Positions 1 to 8,298 of a DNA stretch of 64,000 bases are shown one piece after another (the first letter of the stretch is position 1; each line of letters opens with the position of its first letter). The notes under the pieces were generated by a model. That model was not told where the DNA came from. It ran no database searches and worked only from the letters and a program-made list of their open reading frames with translations. The position numbers and the translations under genes are program-made. Source of the stretch: Halorussus pelagicus. GTDB lineage: Archaea > Halobacteriota > Halobacteria > Halobacteriales > Haladaptataceae. The DNA is taken from positions 806,001-870,000 of the forward strand of contig NZ_CP035119.1 in the NCBI RefSeq assembly GCF_004087835.1, given 5' to 3'.

Positions 1-2
1 CC

Positions 3-251
3 CACCTCGGGTTCGTGGTCGAGGCCGCACTCGTGCCCTACTACGGCGCGACGACTCGCGGCGCGCTGGCGACCGCGCTCGCGGCCCTGCTGGCGAACGA
101 CGCCATCGACTACCTGTTCGGTCTCCACCCGCCGCTTCGGTACGAACCCGGCCTACTGTTGCCCGTGGCGACTGTCGCACTCTCGATTCTGGCGGTCGCG
201 GCGGCCGCGCGCGCCTTCGAGGACCTACCGGAGAACCCCCGCTCCGCGTAA
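3..251 (+). CDS. C-terminal part of a membrane protein, 5' end outside the window
   Basis: The frame is open from the first bases of the window and stops with TAA at 249-251, so about 82 residues are present. They are hydrophobic, with a strong last membrane helix (LPVATVALSILAVAAAA) and a short charged tail ending PENPRSA. An ATG-like start at 15 exists, but the frame continues upstream of it, which suggests a longer gene cut by the window edge. I do not recognise the family. The next gene starts 112 bases downstream with its own promoter, so the two are probably separate transcription units. Confidence 0.6.
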   Translation, partial: HLGFVVEAALVPYYGATTRGALATALAALLANDAIDYLFGLHPPLRYEPGLLLPVATVALSILAVAAAARAFEDLPENPRSA

Positions 252-334
252 CGTATTCTAATCCGGATTTAAACTCTAAGAGCGCGCTTCGGCGAGTGAA
301 ATTCCTTTCTAAACGGAACGAACGAATGTCGCCC

Positions 335-341
335 TTTTTAA
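335..341 (+). promoter_or_regulatory. TATA-like box for the secreted protein gene
   Basis: TTTTTAA lies 25-28 nt before the tandem ATGs at 363 and 366. This is the usual haloarchaeal spacing for a transcript that starts at or next to the start codon, so the gene is probably read from a leaderless mRNA. Confidence 0.5.
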
Positions 342-362
342 GCTGCGGACGTAAAGGTCGAA

Positions 363-1487
363 ATGATGAGTCCCTATCGAGCCGTCCTGTTGGCGCTGTT
401 CGTGGTCGGCGGTGCGCTGGGCGCGGCCGCTCCCGCCAGCGCGACGAACCACGACGGGGAGGCGACCCGAGTCGTCGCTTCGACCGGAGACCGAGTCGGC
501 CTCTCGGACGCGCGACCGGCACCCTCCACGAACGGCGCGGCCGCCGCGAACAACGGCACCAACTCGTCGCTGGGCACGAACATCTCTTCGTTCATGCAGT
601 CGAACGCGGCCGAAGTCGATGGTACGGTCGAGACCGGCATGTGGTCGGCGGCGTTCAACGGCACCGAAAACGAATCCGCCCGAGGCGAACTCGTCGAGAT
701 GCGGACCGTCGAACTCCGCGAGCGACTGACCGAACTCCGCGAGCGCCGGAGCGAACTCGTCGCCGCGCGCGAGGCGGGCAACATCAGCGAGACCGCGTAC
801 AAGGCGCAGGTAAGCCGCCTACTCGGAGATATCAACGCTCTGCAATCGGCCATCGACGTGACCGCGACGAACGCACGGGAAGTGAACGAGAGTAGCGGGA
901 TGACGGCGAGCGTCGAGACGAACGCGAACGCCGAGATGAACGCAAACGCCGAAATGAACGCGAACGCCGAAGCACTGGCCGGTCTCCGCGCCGAAGCCGG
1001 GAACCTGACCGGTCCCGAGGTTGCGTCGGTCGCACGGAACGTGACCGGCGCCAGTAACGGGGACCGCGGTCCGCCGAGCGGCGTCGGTAACGACAACGCC
1101 GCAAACGCCGCCAGCGATACTGCTCCGGGAAACGGTAACGCCGCAAGCCCGACCGACGGCACGACGCCCGGTAACGGCAACGCCGCGGGACGGGAGAAGG
1201 GCATGAGCAACGCAGGTAACGGAAGCGTCGCGGGCAACGGCAGCGGAATCGACGCGAACGACGGAAACGGCGTCACCGACCCGAGAAACCGGTCGAACGG
1301 ACCGCCGGACCACGTCGGCAACGCCACGAACGGCAGTAGCGGCCCGCCGGACAACGCTGGCAATGCCGCGGACGGTTCGCGGGGTAACTCGGCCGCCGAG
1401 GACGCCGCGCTAACGGGCGCGACGACCGACTCCACCGACCGCGTCTCCACGGCGTTCGTCGCTGGCGTCGGCTCTTTCGCGGCCTGA
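363..1487 (+). CDS. Secreted Asn/Gly-rich haloarchaeal protein
   Basis: 374 residues. A hydrophobic signal peptide (about residues 6-25, ending PASATNH) is followed by a helical middle with a Glu/Arg-rich coiled stretch (about 105-150) and a long low-complexity C-terminal half. That half is built from imperfect repeats: NANAEM units near residue 190, PGNGNAA units near 255-275 and GPPD-xx-GNA units near 315-335. Many N-x-S/T sequons suggest a heavily N-glycosylated exported protein. I see no C-terminal membrane anchor. It lies just upstream of an ArsR-type regulator on the same strand, an arrangement I believe recurs in haloarchaea. The function is unknown. Start ATG is 363 or 366. Confidence 0.75.
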   Translation: MMSPYRAVLLALFVVGGALGAAAPASATNHDGEATRVVASTGDRVGLSDARPAPSTNGAAAANNGTNSSLGTNISSFMQSNAAEVDGTVETGMWSAAFNGTENESARGELVEMRTVELRERLTELRERRSELVAAREAGNISETAYKAQVSRLLGDINALQSAIDVTATNAREVNESSGMTASVETNANAEMNANAEMNANAEALAGLRAEAGNLTGPEVASVARNVTGASNGDRGPPSGVGNDNAANAASDTAPGNGNAASPTDGTTPGNGNAAGREKGMSNAGNGSVAGNGSGIDANDGNGVTDPRNRSNGPPDHVGNATNGSSGPPDNAGNAADGSRGNSAAEDAALTGATTDSTDRVSTAFVAGVGSFAA

Positions 1488-1556
1488 TTCGGTCACTGAG
1501 CGGTTCCGGACCGAAAGACACGCTTTTGAGCGCGGGATGCGTAACCTCGGCATCGA

Positions 1557-2345
1557 ATGGACTCCGCCGAGCTACTCGACATCCTCGGAAACGAGAATCG
1601 CAGGCGCATCCTCCGCTTACTCTCGCGCAAACCCTGTTACGTCACGGAGATCAGCGAGTATCTCGGCGTCAGCCCGAAGGCCGTCATCGACCACCTCCGG
1701 AAGCTGGAGGACGCCGGACTCGTCGAGAGTCGGACCGACGACCAGCGCAGGAAGTATTTCAGCATCTCGCGCAACCTCCGCCTCGAAGTGAACGTCTCGC
1801 CCTACGAGTTCGGAATGAAGAGCGCCTACCCCGCGAGTACGAGCCTCGACGCGAGCAGGTGGCGCCACGTCTCGCTCAACGTCCAACTGGCCGCCAGCGA
1901 CGACGAGGACAGCGACGAGTCGGACGCAGACGAACGCGAGGGAACCGACGACGCAACCGACGCCGTGGAAGCGGACGACGAGACCGACCCCGACGAAATC
2001 GACGCCGACCCGGAGGACACCGAGACGACCGAGCGCGCCACCGACCTCGCGGCCGAACTCGACGAACTCCAACAGCTCCAGCGCGAACTCTCGCTAGCCC
2101 AGCGGTGGGTCCACGGCCGACTCGCGGACGTGCAGGACCGGCTCGGCGACTCGCTTGACGCGAACGGCGAGAGCCGACTGCTCGCCGAGGTGCTGGCCGC
2201 CGTGGCCGGTGGCGCGACGACCGTCGGCGAGGTGAGCCGAGCGGTCGAGGCCCCCGAACACGTCGTCGAGGAGTCGCTGACCGAACTCGCGGACCGAGAG
2301 CTTCTAAAGCGCGACGAGAGCGGCGAGTGGGAACTGACCGAGTAG
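1557..2345 (+). CDS. ArsR-family winged-helix transcriptional regulator with acidic insert
   Basis: 262 residues. The first 80 form a winged helix-turn-helix typical of haloarchaeal ArsR-like regulators: LLDILGNENRRRILRLLS, the recognition region YVTEISEYLGVSPKAVIDHL, then a wing with RRKYFSIS. Residues about 115-165 are an Asp/Glu-rich linker. The C-terminal part (about 165-262) is a coiled coil followed by a second winged-helix-like segment (TTVGEVSRAVEAPEHVV). It should bind DNA, probably as a dimer; the ligand is not evident and no metal-binding Cys cluster is seen. A TATA-like CTTTTGAG about 30 nt upstream suggests its own promoter. It probably works with the secreted protein gene before it. 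Confidence 0.85.
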   Translation: MDSAELLDILGNENRRRILRLLSRKPCYVTEISEYLGVSPKAVIDHLRKLEDAGLVESRTDDQRRKYFSISRNLRLEVNVSPYEFGMKSAYPASTSLDASRWRHVSLNVQLAASDDEDSDESDADEREGTDDATDAVEADDETDPDEIDADPEDTETTERATDLAAELDELQQLQRELSLAQRWVHGRLADVQDRLGDSLDANGESRLLAEVLAAVAGGATTVGEVSRAVEAPEHVVEESLTELADRELLKRDESGEWELTE

Positions 2346-2354
2346 AGAAGACGT

Positions 2355-2843
2355 TCAGATGTCGGCGGTCACGCCGTCGCGCAGGTCGCCGCCGAAGTAG
2401 GCACCGAGCGCGCCAGCTATCAGGCCGGTCCCCGCGCCGACCGCCGCCAGCGGGACGCCCGCGCCGCCGAACGCCGACACCGCGAGGTTTCCCAAGAGGA
2501 CGGCGAGACCGGACGCGAGCGCGCCAGCGACTGCCGATTCGAGGACGGTACTGCGCTCGACTGCGAGTCCGAGGACGAACGCGCCAGCGAACATGCCGAG
2601 CAGTCCCGCAAGATTGTCCAGAACCGGGAGCGGGACGAAGGCGTTCCCGACGACCATCCCGCCGCCGAGCAGGGCGAGCGCGACGAGGAACACGCGCGGC
2701 GAGAAGAGGCTCACGGTGCGTCGCTTGGTGCGCTGGACGAACGACGAAGACTCCGACTCCTGCTCGCTGGCGTCGTCTTGGAGGGACTCGGTCAGGTCGT
2801 CCGCAAACGAATCGGGGTTGCGCTGGTCGGAACGCTGGGGCAT
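2355..2843 (-). CDS. Small haloarchaeal membrane protein
   Basis: 162 residues from the ATG at 2843. I chose this start because a TATA-like ATTATCC lies about 25 nt upstream and the longer frame adds only a basic, non-haloarchaeal-looking extension. The N-terminal 55 residues are polar and acidic (SDQRNPDSFADD, then a Ser/Glu cluster). After a basic stretch (RTKRRT) come three to four membrane helices rich in Gly/Ala/Leu. It resembles unnamed conserved haloarchaeal membrane proteins. Nothing catalytic is visible. It is convergent with the ArsR gene (9-base gap) and divergent from gatD. Confidence 0.7.
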   Translation of the reverse strand: MPQRSDQRNPDSFADDLTESLQDDASEQESESSSFVQRTKRRTVSLFSPRVFLVALALLGGGMVVGNAFVPLPVLDNLAGLLGMFAGAFVLGLAVERSTVLESAVAGALASGLAVLLGNLAVSAFGGAGVPLAAVGAGTGLIAGALGAYFGGDLRDGVTADI

Positions 2844-2958
2844 ACCGAGACATGGGGCGTCGGGGATAATGGTTCTTTCCGTGACGAAACTATCTCGCCT
2901 GCGGGTCCCCACGCGCCGAAGAGATGGTTTCAAGTCCGCCCCGCCGGTACTCGGAGGT

Positions 2959-4206
2959 ATGAATCCCGGCGACCGCGTCCGCGTCCAGCGGGCCGACCAG
3001 ACCTACGAGGGCGTACTGCTCCCCTCCACGACGAGCCAGAACCTCGTCGTCAAGCTAGAGGGCGGCTACAACGTGGGCATCGACCGCGAGGACGCCGACG
3101 TGGACGTACTCGAAAGCGACGTGTACGACATCGAAGACGGCGACGCCGACGAGGAGTCGTCGGTCGAGTTCGACCCCGACCTGCCGACCATCTCGCTCAT
3201 CTCGACCGGCGGGACCATCGCCTCGACCGTGGACTACCGCACCGGCGCGGTGACCGCGCAGTTCGACGCAGAGGACGTGCTTCGGGCCGTTCCGGACCTC
3301 GCGGGCCGGGCGAACTTCCGGGGCCGGGTCGTCGCCAACATCCTCTCGGAGAACATGACTCCCGACGTGTGGCAGGACCTCGCCGAGGCCGTCCGCGAGG
3401 AAATCGAGGACGGCGCGGACGGTGTGGTCGTGATGCACGGCACCGACACGATGCAGTTCACCGCGTCGGCCCTCTCCTTTATGCTCGACACGCCGGTGCC
3501 AATCGTGTTCACCGGAAGCCAGCGGTCGGCGGACCGACCCTCCTCGGACAACGTGATGAACGCGGTCTGCGCCGTCGAGGCCGCCAAGGCCGACGCCGCG
3601 GAGGTCATGGTCTGCATGCACGCGACCGAGAGCGACGACGCCTGCGCGCTCCACCGCGGCACCCGCGTCCGGAAGAACCACACCTCCCGGCGCGACGCCT
3701 TCGAGACGGTCGGCGCGAAACCGCTCGGCGAAGTCGAATACGCCAGCGGAGAAGCGTCGGTCGATTTCCGCCGAGACTACGCCGAGCGCGGCGAGACCGA
3801 CCTCTCGCTGTCGCCGGACCTCGAAAGCGAGGTCGAACTGCTGAAGTTCACGCCCGGCATGGACGAGTCGGCGCTCGACATGGCGGAGGGCAAGGCCGGT
3901 CTCGTCCTCGAAGGCACCGGTCTGGGCCACGTCCACTCCGACTGGGCCGACCGCATCTCGGAACTGGTCGATTCGGGCACGACGGTCGTCATGACCAGCC
4001 AGTGCATCGAGGGCCGGGTCTGCGACCGAGTGTACGACACCGGTCGGGACCTGCTCGATGCGGGCGTCGTGGAGGGCGAGGACATGCTCCCCGGCACCGC
4101 GAAGGTGAAACTGATGTGGGCGCTGGCCAACGGCGACGAACCCGAGACCACGGTCCGGACCCCTCTCGCGGGCGAGATAACTGACCGGTCGGTCCCGTGG
4201 GAGTGA
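2959..4206 (+). CDS. gatD: Glu-tRNA(Gln) amidotransferase subunit D
   Basis: 415 residues, the usual length for GatD. In archaea GatD is the asparaginase-like subunit that releases ammonia for GatE, which converts Glu-tRNA(Gln) to Gln-tRNA(Gln). An N-terminal beta-barrel domain (residues 1-60, GDRVRVQRADQTYEGVLLP) precedes the asparaginase fold. The catalytic motifs are visible: STGGTIAS with Thr86 after G84-G85, and the MHGTDTM motif with Thr162-Asp163. gatE is not in the window, which is normal because the two are often unlinked. The ATG at 2959 is preceded by GGAGGT only two bases away, too close to act as a ribosome site, and by a weak TATA-like element about 27 nt upstream, so leaderless initiation is likely. 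Confidence 0.95.
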   Translation: MNPGDRVRVQRADQTYEGVLLPSTTSQNLVVKLEGGYNVGIDREDADVDVLESDVYDIEDGDADEESSVEFDPDLPTISLISTGGTIASTVDYRTGAVTAQFDAEDVLRAVPDLAGRANFRGRVVANILSENMTPDVWQDLAEAVREEIEDGADGVVVMHGTDTMQFTASALSFMLDTPVPIVFTGSQRSADRPSSDNVMNAVCAVEAAKADAAEVMVCMHATESDDACALHRGTRVRKNHTSRRDAFETVGAKPLGEVEYASGEASVDFRRDYAERGETDLSLSPDLESEVELLKFTPGMDESALDMAEGKAGLVLEGTGLGHVHSDWADRISELVDSGTTVVMTSQCIEGRVCDRVYDTGRDLLDAGVVEGEDMLPGTAKVKLMWALANGDEPETTVRTPLAGEITDRSVPWE

Positions 4207-4215
4207 GGTGGTACG

Positions 4216-5148
4216 ATGAGTAGCATGCACGCGGGCGTCGAGGTTCGAGAGGCCCGCCACGACGATTACGACGAGATAGCGGCGTTCACGCAGGATACGT
4301 GGCCCGAGCGCGACGGCGGCGACTACATCCCGGACATCTACCACGACTGGATAGACGGCGAGGACAAGCGCACCGCCGTCGCCGTGGTGGACGGCGAAGT
4401 TGCGGGTCTCGCTCAGGCCGTCATGCTGTCGGACTGGGAGGCGTGGAATCAGGGGATGCGCGTCAACCCCGAGTTCCGGGGCCGAGGCGTTAGCGTCAAG
4501 GTCAGCGAGGACCTCTTCGAGTGGGCGCGCGAGCAGGGTGCGACCATCGCCCGGAACATGGTCTTCTCGTGGAACGCCGCGGGACTGGGCCAGTCGCGGG
4601 CGATGGGCTACGACCCCGTGACGGAGTTCCGGTGGGTCCATCCCGACCCTGCCAGCGCCGACGCCGACGCGTCGGCGTCCGCGTTCGACGTGACCGCCGA
4701 CCCCCGCGCGGCGTGGCGCTACTGGACCGACAGCGAGGCCCGTGACCACCTTCGAGGTCTCGCGCTCGACCCCGACGAGTCGTGGGCGCTTTCGGAACTG
4801 ACCCGCGACGACCTCCGCACTGCGGCCGACGAGGACGGCCTGTTCGTCGTGCAGAACGACGGAACCCGCGGGTTCGCTCACCGAGTCCGAGAGTACGAGC
4901 GCGATTCGGACGCGAACGGAACCGACGAATCCGTGCAGTGGATCGAGTACGGCGTCGGCGCGTGGGCCGACGCCGAGAGCGCCGACGCGCTGTTCGACGC
5001 GATAGCCCGCGACGCCGCCGACCGCGGGGCCGACCGGACGCGAGTGTTGGTCCCCGAGACGACCCGAGTTGTCAGCGACGCGGCGCTCTGCCGGGTCGAA
5101 ATCGCCGACGAACCCGACTTCGTGTTGGGCGCGGACCTGACCGCCTGA
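4216..5148 (+). CDS. GNAT-family acetyltransferase, double-domain
   Basis: 310 residues. An N-terminal GNAT domain has the acetyl-CoA loop in NPEFRGRGVSVKVSEDLF (about residues 92-109). The C-terminal half, about residues 150-310, looks like a second, degenerate GNAT-type fold without a clear Q/RxxGxG loop. The substrate is unknown. It starts 9 bases after the gatD stop, behind GAGGTGGTACG, a reasonable ribosome-binding site, so it is probably co-transcribed with gatD and translated from an internal site. The same 12-base context GGTGGTACGATG precedes purU in this window. Confidence 0.85.
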   Translation: MSSMHAGVEVREARHDDYDEIAAFTQDTWPERDGGDYIPDIYHDWIDGEDKRTAVAVVDGEVAGLAQAVMLSDWEAWNQGMRVNPEFRGRGVSVKVSEDLFEWAREQGATIARNMVFSWNAAGLGQSRAMGYDPVTEFRWVHPDPASADADASASAFDVTADPRAAWRYWTDSEARDHLRGLALDPDESWALSELTRDDLRTAADEDGLFVVQNDGTRGFAHRVREYERDSDANGTDESVQWIEYGVGAWADAESADALFDAIARDAADRGADRTRVLVPETTRVVSDAALCRVEIADEPDFVLGADLTA

Positions 5149-5159
5149 GAAGAGTTCGT

Positions 5160-6362
5160 TCAGTCGTCGGCCCGCTTGCTTTCCTCTTGCTGGTCGTCCG
5201 TGCGCTCGTCGGCGGTCCGGTCGTCTGCTTCCGTGGGAATGTTCGGGTCCGACACCTCGATGTCGTCTTCGTTCCAGTCGAAGTTCTCGACCCCGCCGCC
5301 GTGTTCGAGGATGAACGGGCCGGACGCGAGCGTCCGAAGCGTCACGGCCATCGCCCGGAGGACGTACGCGGTGAGCGTCAGATACGGTACGAGCGCGATG
5401 GTGTACGCGACGCCGACGAACACCATCAGCGGCGTCAGCATCAAAAACGACACCTCCGGGAAGAGGTTTGCGTCGAGCGCGAGCAGGACGTAGGAGGTGA
5501 CGACGATGGCGGGAAGCGAGACGTACAGCAGTCTGGTCGAGAGGTGAGCGAACTCGCGTTTGTAGTAGAGCGACTTGAAGTATTCCCGGCCGGTCGCAAA
5601 CACCTTCAGCGTCTCCACGATGTCCTCTATTGCCCCTTTCTCCTCGTCGTCCAGACTGTCGCCGTACTTGCGGTCGAACCGGCGCGCGACGTGGAGTTGC
5701 CACGAGTAGTCGTAGTTCAACCCCGCCAGCAGGACGCGAAACGTCCCGAACCGGGCGTTGGTTAGCGTCTCGCCCGCGCGCTCGGCCTCGTTGGTGATGT
5801 TCTCGGAAAAGGTCTCGGCCTCGTCGCGGAACTGGTCGTTGTCGCTCTTGGCGGCGATGTCGGCGAGCGACGACGACTGCTGGTCGATTATCTTCAAAAT
5901 CGCTCGAAGGAACTCCGCGGGACGGGCCGGACTCACGTCGCCCTCGATGAACTCCTCTATCTGGCCGCGGTACTGAATCGAGGCGTCGATTCGCTCGCGC
6001 TGGTGCTCGATGTCGGTAATCTCCTCGGAGAGGACGATCGAGTTGATGGAGACGACGACGGAGACGAGCAGAATCATGCCGCTCAACAGCGTGTTGAACA
6101 GCGTTTGAATGGTGTTCGTGTCGTTGAGCAGCGCGTACACGTCCACCGGTCGCAGAATCGACAGCGCCAACAGGACCGCGAGGACGCCGAGCAACAGGAC
6201 GCCGGTGACGTGCGTGCGCTTGCCCCGCAGGAGAAACCAGTGGCTCACTCGCTCTGGAAGCGACGACGGCGCGCCGCTGTCGCCGGGTATCAGCGTGTCG
6301 AGCGACCGGTGGTCCGGTACCAATTCGTCGATAGTGTCGTTGTCGGAGTCCCCCGTCCCCAT
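5160..6362 (-). CDS. Haloarchaeal four-helix membrane protein of unknown function
   Basis: 400 residues. The acidic N-terminus (about 45 residues) leads into two membrane helices (about 51-71, LLLGVLAVLLALS; about 90-110, ILLVSVVVSINSIVL). A long soluble helical region of about 150 residues follows, then two more helices near 265-330 and an acidic, Gln-rich C-terminal tail. The layout is reminiscent of haloarchaeal membrane proteins with a large internal helical loop; no channel signature or enzyme motif is visible. A TATA-like TTACCC lies about 27 nt upstream of the ATG at 6362. It is convergent with the GNAT gene. I cannot assign a function. Confidence 0.75.
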   Translation of the reverse strand: MGTGDSDNDTIDELVPDHRSLDTLIPGDSGAPSSLPERVSHWFLLRGKRTHVTGVLLLGVLAVLLALSILRPVDVYALLNDTNTIQTLFNTLLSGMILLVSVVVSINSIVLSEEITDIEHQRERIDASIQYRGQIEEFIEGDVSPARPAEFLRAILKIIDQQSSSLADIAAKSDNDQFRDEAETFSENITNEAERAGETLTNARFGTFRVLLAGLNYDYSWQLHVARRFDRKYGDSLDDEEKGAIEDIVETLKVFATGREYFKSLYYKREFAHLSTRLLYVSLPAIVVTSYVLLALDANLFPEVSFLMLTPLMVFVGVAYTIALVPYLTLTAYVLRAMAVTLRTLASGPFILEHGGGVENFDWNEDDIEVSDPNIPTEADDRTADERTDDQQEESKRADD

Positions 6363-6506
6363 CCCGGTTCCGTGTACTGTTGCGTTCGGGTAAGGGTTTC
6401 TGGCGGGGCGTACCGGCCCGAAAGGGTCATCTACCGAGTCTTAGGGACTGCCTGTCGGGTCGGGGTATGGCGGGTCGAGCGAAAGGTATCCGTCGAACTG
6501 CCCGCG

Positions 6507-6782
6507 TCACCCGCCGCTGACAGGCGGGAAGAGAGCGAGTTCGTCGCCCGCGTCGAGTTCGGTGTCGAGTCCGTCCGCGGCGCGGACGTTCGCTCCGTTC
6601 CGGAGGACGTTGATGTGGTCGCGCAGGTCGCCCTCGTCGTCGTAGATGCGGTCTTCGAGGTCGGGATGCTCGGCGACCAGCGCGGCGAGCGCCGCGCCGA
6701 CGGTTTCGCCAGGGTCGGTTCCGACTTCGACCTCCTTCCCGCCCGCGATTTCGGCAAGGTCTGCGAAGAGCTTCCACTCCAT
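6507..6782 (-). CDS. samp1: Ubiquitin-like small archaeal modifier protein, SAMP1 type (MoaD fold)
   Basis: 91 residues ending exactly in FPPVSGG, the C-terminal diglycine needed for adenylation by UbaA and conjugation to lysines. The beta-grasp pattern is clear: MEWKLFADLAEIAGGKEVEV at the N-terminus, the DHINVLRNG segment, and GDELALFPPVSGG. SAMP1-type proteins act both as protein modifiers (sampylation) and as the small subunit of molybdopterin synthase; which role dominates here cannot be told from sequence. It stands alone, downstream of an intergenic repeat. A second MoaD-like gene at 23392 differs in having a tail beyond the diglycine. Confidence 0.92.
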   Translation of the reverse strand: MEWKLFADLAEIAGGKEVEVGTDPGETVGAALAALVAEHPDLEDRIYDDEGDLRDHINVLRNGANVRAADGLDTELDAGDELALFPPVSGG

Positions 6783-6904
6783 AGCCGGGCGTTGGCGGCG
6801 GGCGGCCTTTGTTCCATCGCTCTCCGGGACGACGACGATATTTCGCTCGCACTCACGACACGAATCCAGAAGTCCGGAAGAAGCGAGCGACAGGCTTGAG
6901 CGAT

Positions 6905-7051
6905 GGAGTCACCGCAACCGCACAGCACCGCATCAGCCTCACGCCTCCCCAACCCCCTCCATCGCTCCTTTCAGTCGCTCAGTCGTCCCTCGCGCGGAAG
7001 GTCGCGGCGCGCAGTCGCGCGCCGCGCCCTCACGCGCCGACGTGGAAAATT
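6905..7051 (+). repeat. Dispersed intergenic repeat, copy 1 (forward, lacks the GCTAGC end)
   Basis: This gap contains the conserved blocks ACCGCAACCGCACAGCACCGC, GCCTCACGCCTCCCCAACC and TCAGTCGTCCCTCGCGCGG in the order found in the other copies. A 10-bp perfect hairpin follows (arms 7003-7012 and 7017-7026, loop AGTC), then ACGCGCC and GTGGAAAAT. The GCTAGC terminus present in the other copies is missing here. It sits between the 3' end of the membrane paralogue gene and the start of samp1, with the hairpin end nearest the 3' end of the upstream gene. Confidence 0.75.
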
Positions 7052-7059
7052 CGGTCCTC

Positions 7060-8298
7060 TCAGCTCTGCCGAGAGGTTCGGACCGCGGTCCCGTCACCCT
7101 CGCCGACCGGCACGGACTCGCCGCCAGCGGCGGTCTCGACCTTCCGGAGCAGGTCGGGCCGGGCGACCACGTAGAGGGTGTCATCGGGCGCGAACAGGCG
7201 GTCGTCGCCCGGAATCGTCTCGACGCCGTGGGCGTCCCGGACCGCGACCACCGTCGCGGCGAGGCTTCCGACCGGCGCGCCGACCAGCGGACTGTCGGCC
7301 GCCAGCGTGACCGCGCCGACCGTCTCGTCGGCCGACCGGAGGCGCGCGGAGAACTCCCGGTCGGCGCGGGGTTCGGTGGGGAGCGTGACCAGTCGGTACG
7401 TGGCGTCGAGGTCGAGGTCGGCCGCGGCGTCGGCATCGAGCGCCAGCGTCACCACGTCGCCGACCGCCGCCCGGAGTTCTGCGGTGGCGACGCGGGCCGG
7501 TCGCTCGGAGTCATCGTCCGGCGCGGACGCGTCGCCGCTCCCGTCCGCGGAACCGTCACCCGGCGACTCGCCGCGCCGCCAGACCTGCACGAGGTCGCCC
7601 GCGCTCGCGCTGAACGCCGGGTCCGCCCGGACCGCGACGGCAACCGTTCCGGGTGCGAGCGTCGGCCCGAGACCGACCGCCCGGCCCCCGGCCGCGAGAT
7701 ATTCGACGCTCCCGTCGTCGTCGAGTTCCACGTCGATGTGGCCAACGCCGTAGTCGTCGCGGAGTCGCTCGACGAGGCGCTCGCGGAGTTGGGCGACCGT
7801 CAGCCCTCTGGGGAATCGGAGCGACGTCCCGGAAAGCGAGTCGGCGGTCTCGGCGTCGAGCGGTTCGTAGCCGTCGATATCGCCGATTTCCTCGGGGAGG
7901 TCCACCGTGACGAACCGGCCGACGGACTGGACGAACCGGCCCACGTCGCCCTCGCCAGCGAGCGAGAGCGCGTCCGCGATGACCCGCGACCCGGACCGTG
8001 CGCCGACTGCGGCCGCGCCAGCGCCGAGGGCGAACGCGGCGACGTTGACCGCGACGACTTCGAGGGATGGAACGGTCTCGCCGGTGCCGAGAAACTGCCG
8101 GAGCGCGGTCGTGGTGTTGAGCCACCCGCCGACGACGCCGAGACCGACCAGCACCGCCAGCCCCTCGGGTATCTCCTCGCGGGCGTACGTCCGGTAGAGG
8201 ACGCCAACGACGGTGGCGACGCCGCCCGAGAGGGCCGCGAGACCGACGATGCGAGCGACCGCGACCACCGGCCGTTCGAGCGCGGTGAGGAGGTTCAC
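7060..8298 (-). CDS. Membrane protein with C-terminal TrkA_C-like domain, paralogue B of a tandem pair
   Basis: 412 residues. Three membrane helices fill residues about 10-103. They are followed by a cytoplasmic region starting EEIGDIDGYEPL (near 138), a variable Asp/Ser-rich linker and a C-terminal domain that resembles RCK_C/TrkA_C ligand-binding domains (LVGAPVGSLAATVVAVRD, then DDTLYVVARPDLLRKVE). There is no pore signature and no Rossmann NAD-binding motif, so it is not itself a K+ channel. It overlaps the preceding gene by four bases (ATGA), and both share the same layout, so the two products probably assemble together. Known relatives are only annotated as TrkA_C-domain proteins; a role in ion sensing or transport is inference. 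Confidence 0.8.
   Translation of the reverse strand: MNLLTALERPVVAVARIVGLAALSGGVATVVGVLYRTYAREEIPEGLAVLVGLGVVGGWLNTTTALRQFLGTGETVPSLEVVAVNVAAFALGAGAAAVGARSGSRVIADALSLAGEGDVGRFVQSVGRFVTVDLPEEIGDIDGYEPLDAETADSLSGTSLRFPRGLTVAQLRERLVERLRDDYGVGHIDVELDDDGSVEYLAAGGRAVGLGPTLAPGTVAVAVRADPAFSASAGDLVQVWRRGESPGDGSADGSGDASAPDDDSERPARVATAELRAAVGDVVTLALDADAAADLDLDATYRLVTLPTEPRADREFSARLRSADETVGAVTLAADSPLVGAPVGSLAATVVAVRDAHGVETIPGDDRLFAPDDTLYVVARPDLLRKVETAAGGESVPVGEGDGTAVRTSRQS

Noticed and set aside
374-1450. Open minus-strand frame opposite the secreted protein
   Set aside because: Composition is Ser/Ala/Pro-rich with no acidic bias, and the plus-strand frame has a signal peptide, repeats and a TATA box.
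3055-5703. A very long open frame on the minus strand opposite gatD and the GNAT gene
   Set aside because: High-GC codon bias keeps the opposite strand free of stops; its translation is Arg/Val/Gly-rich without family motifs, while the plus-strand frames encode recognisable proteins.
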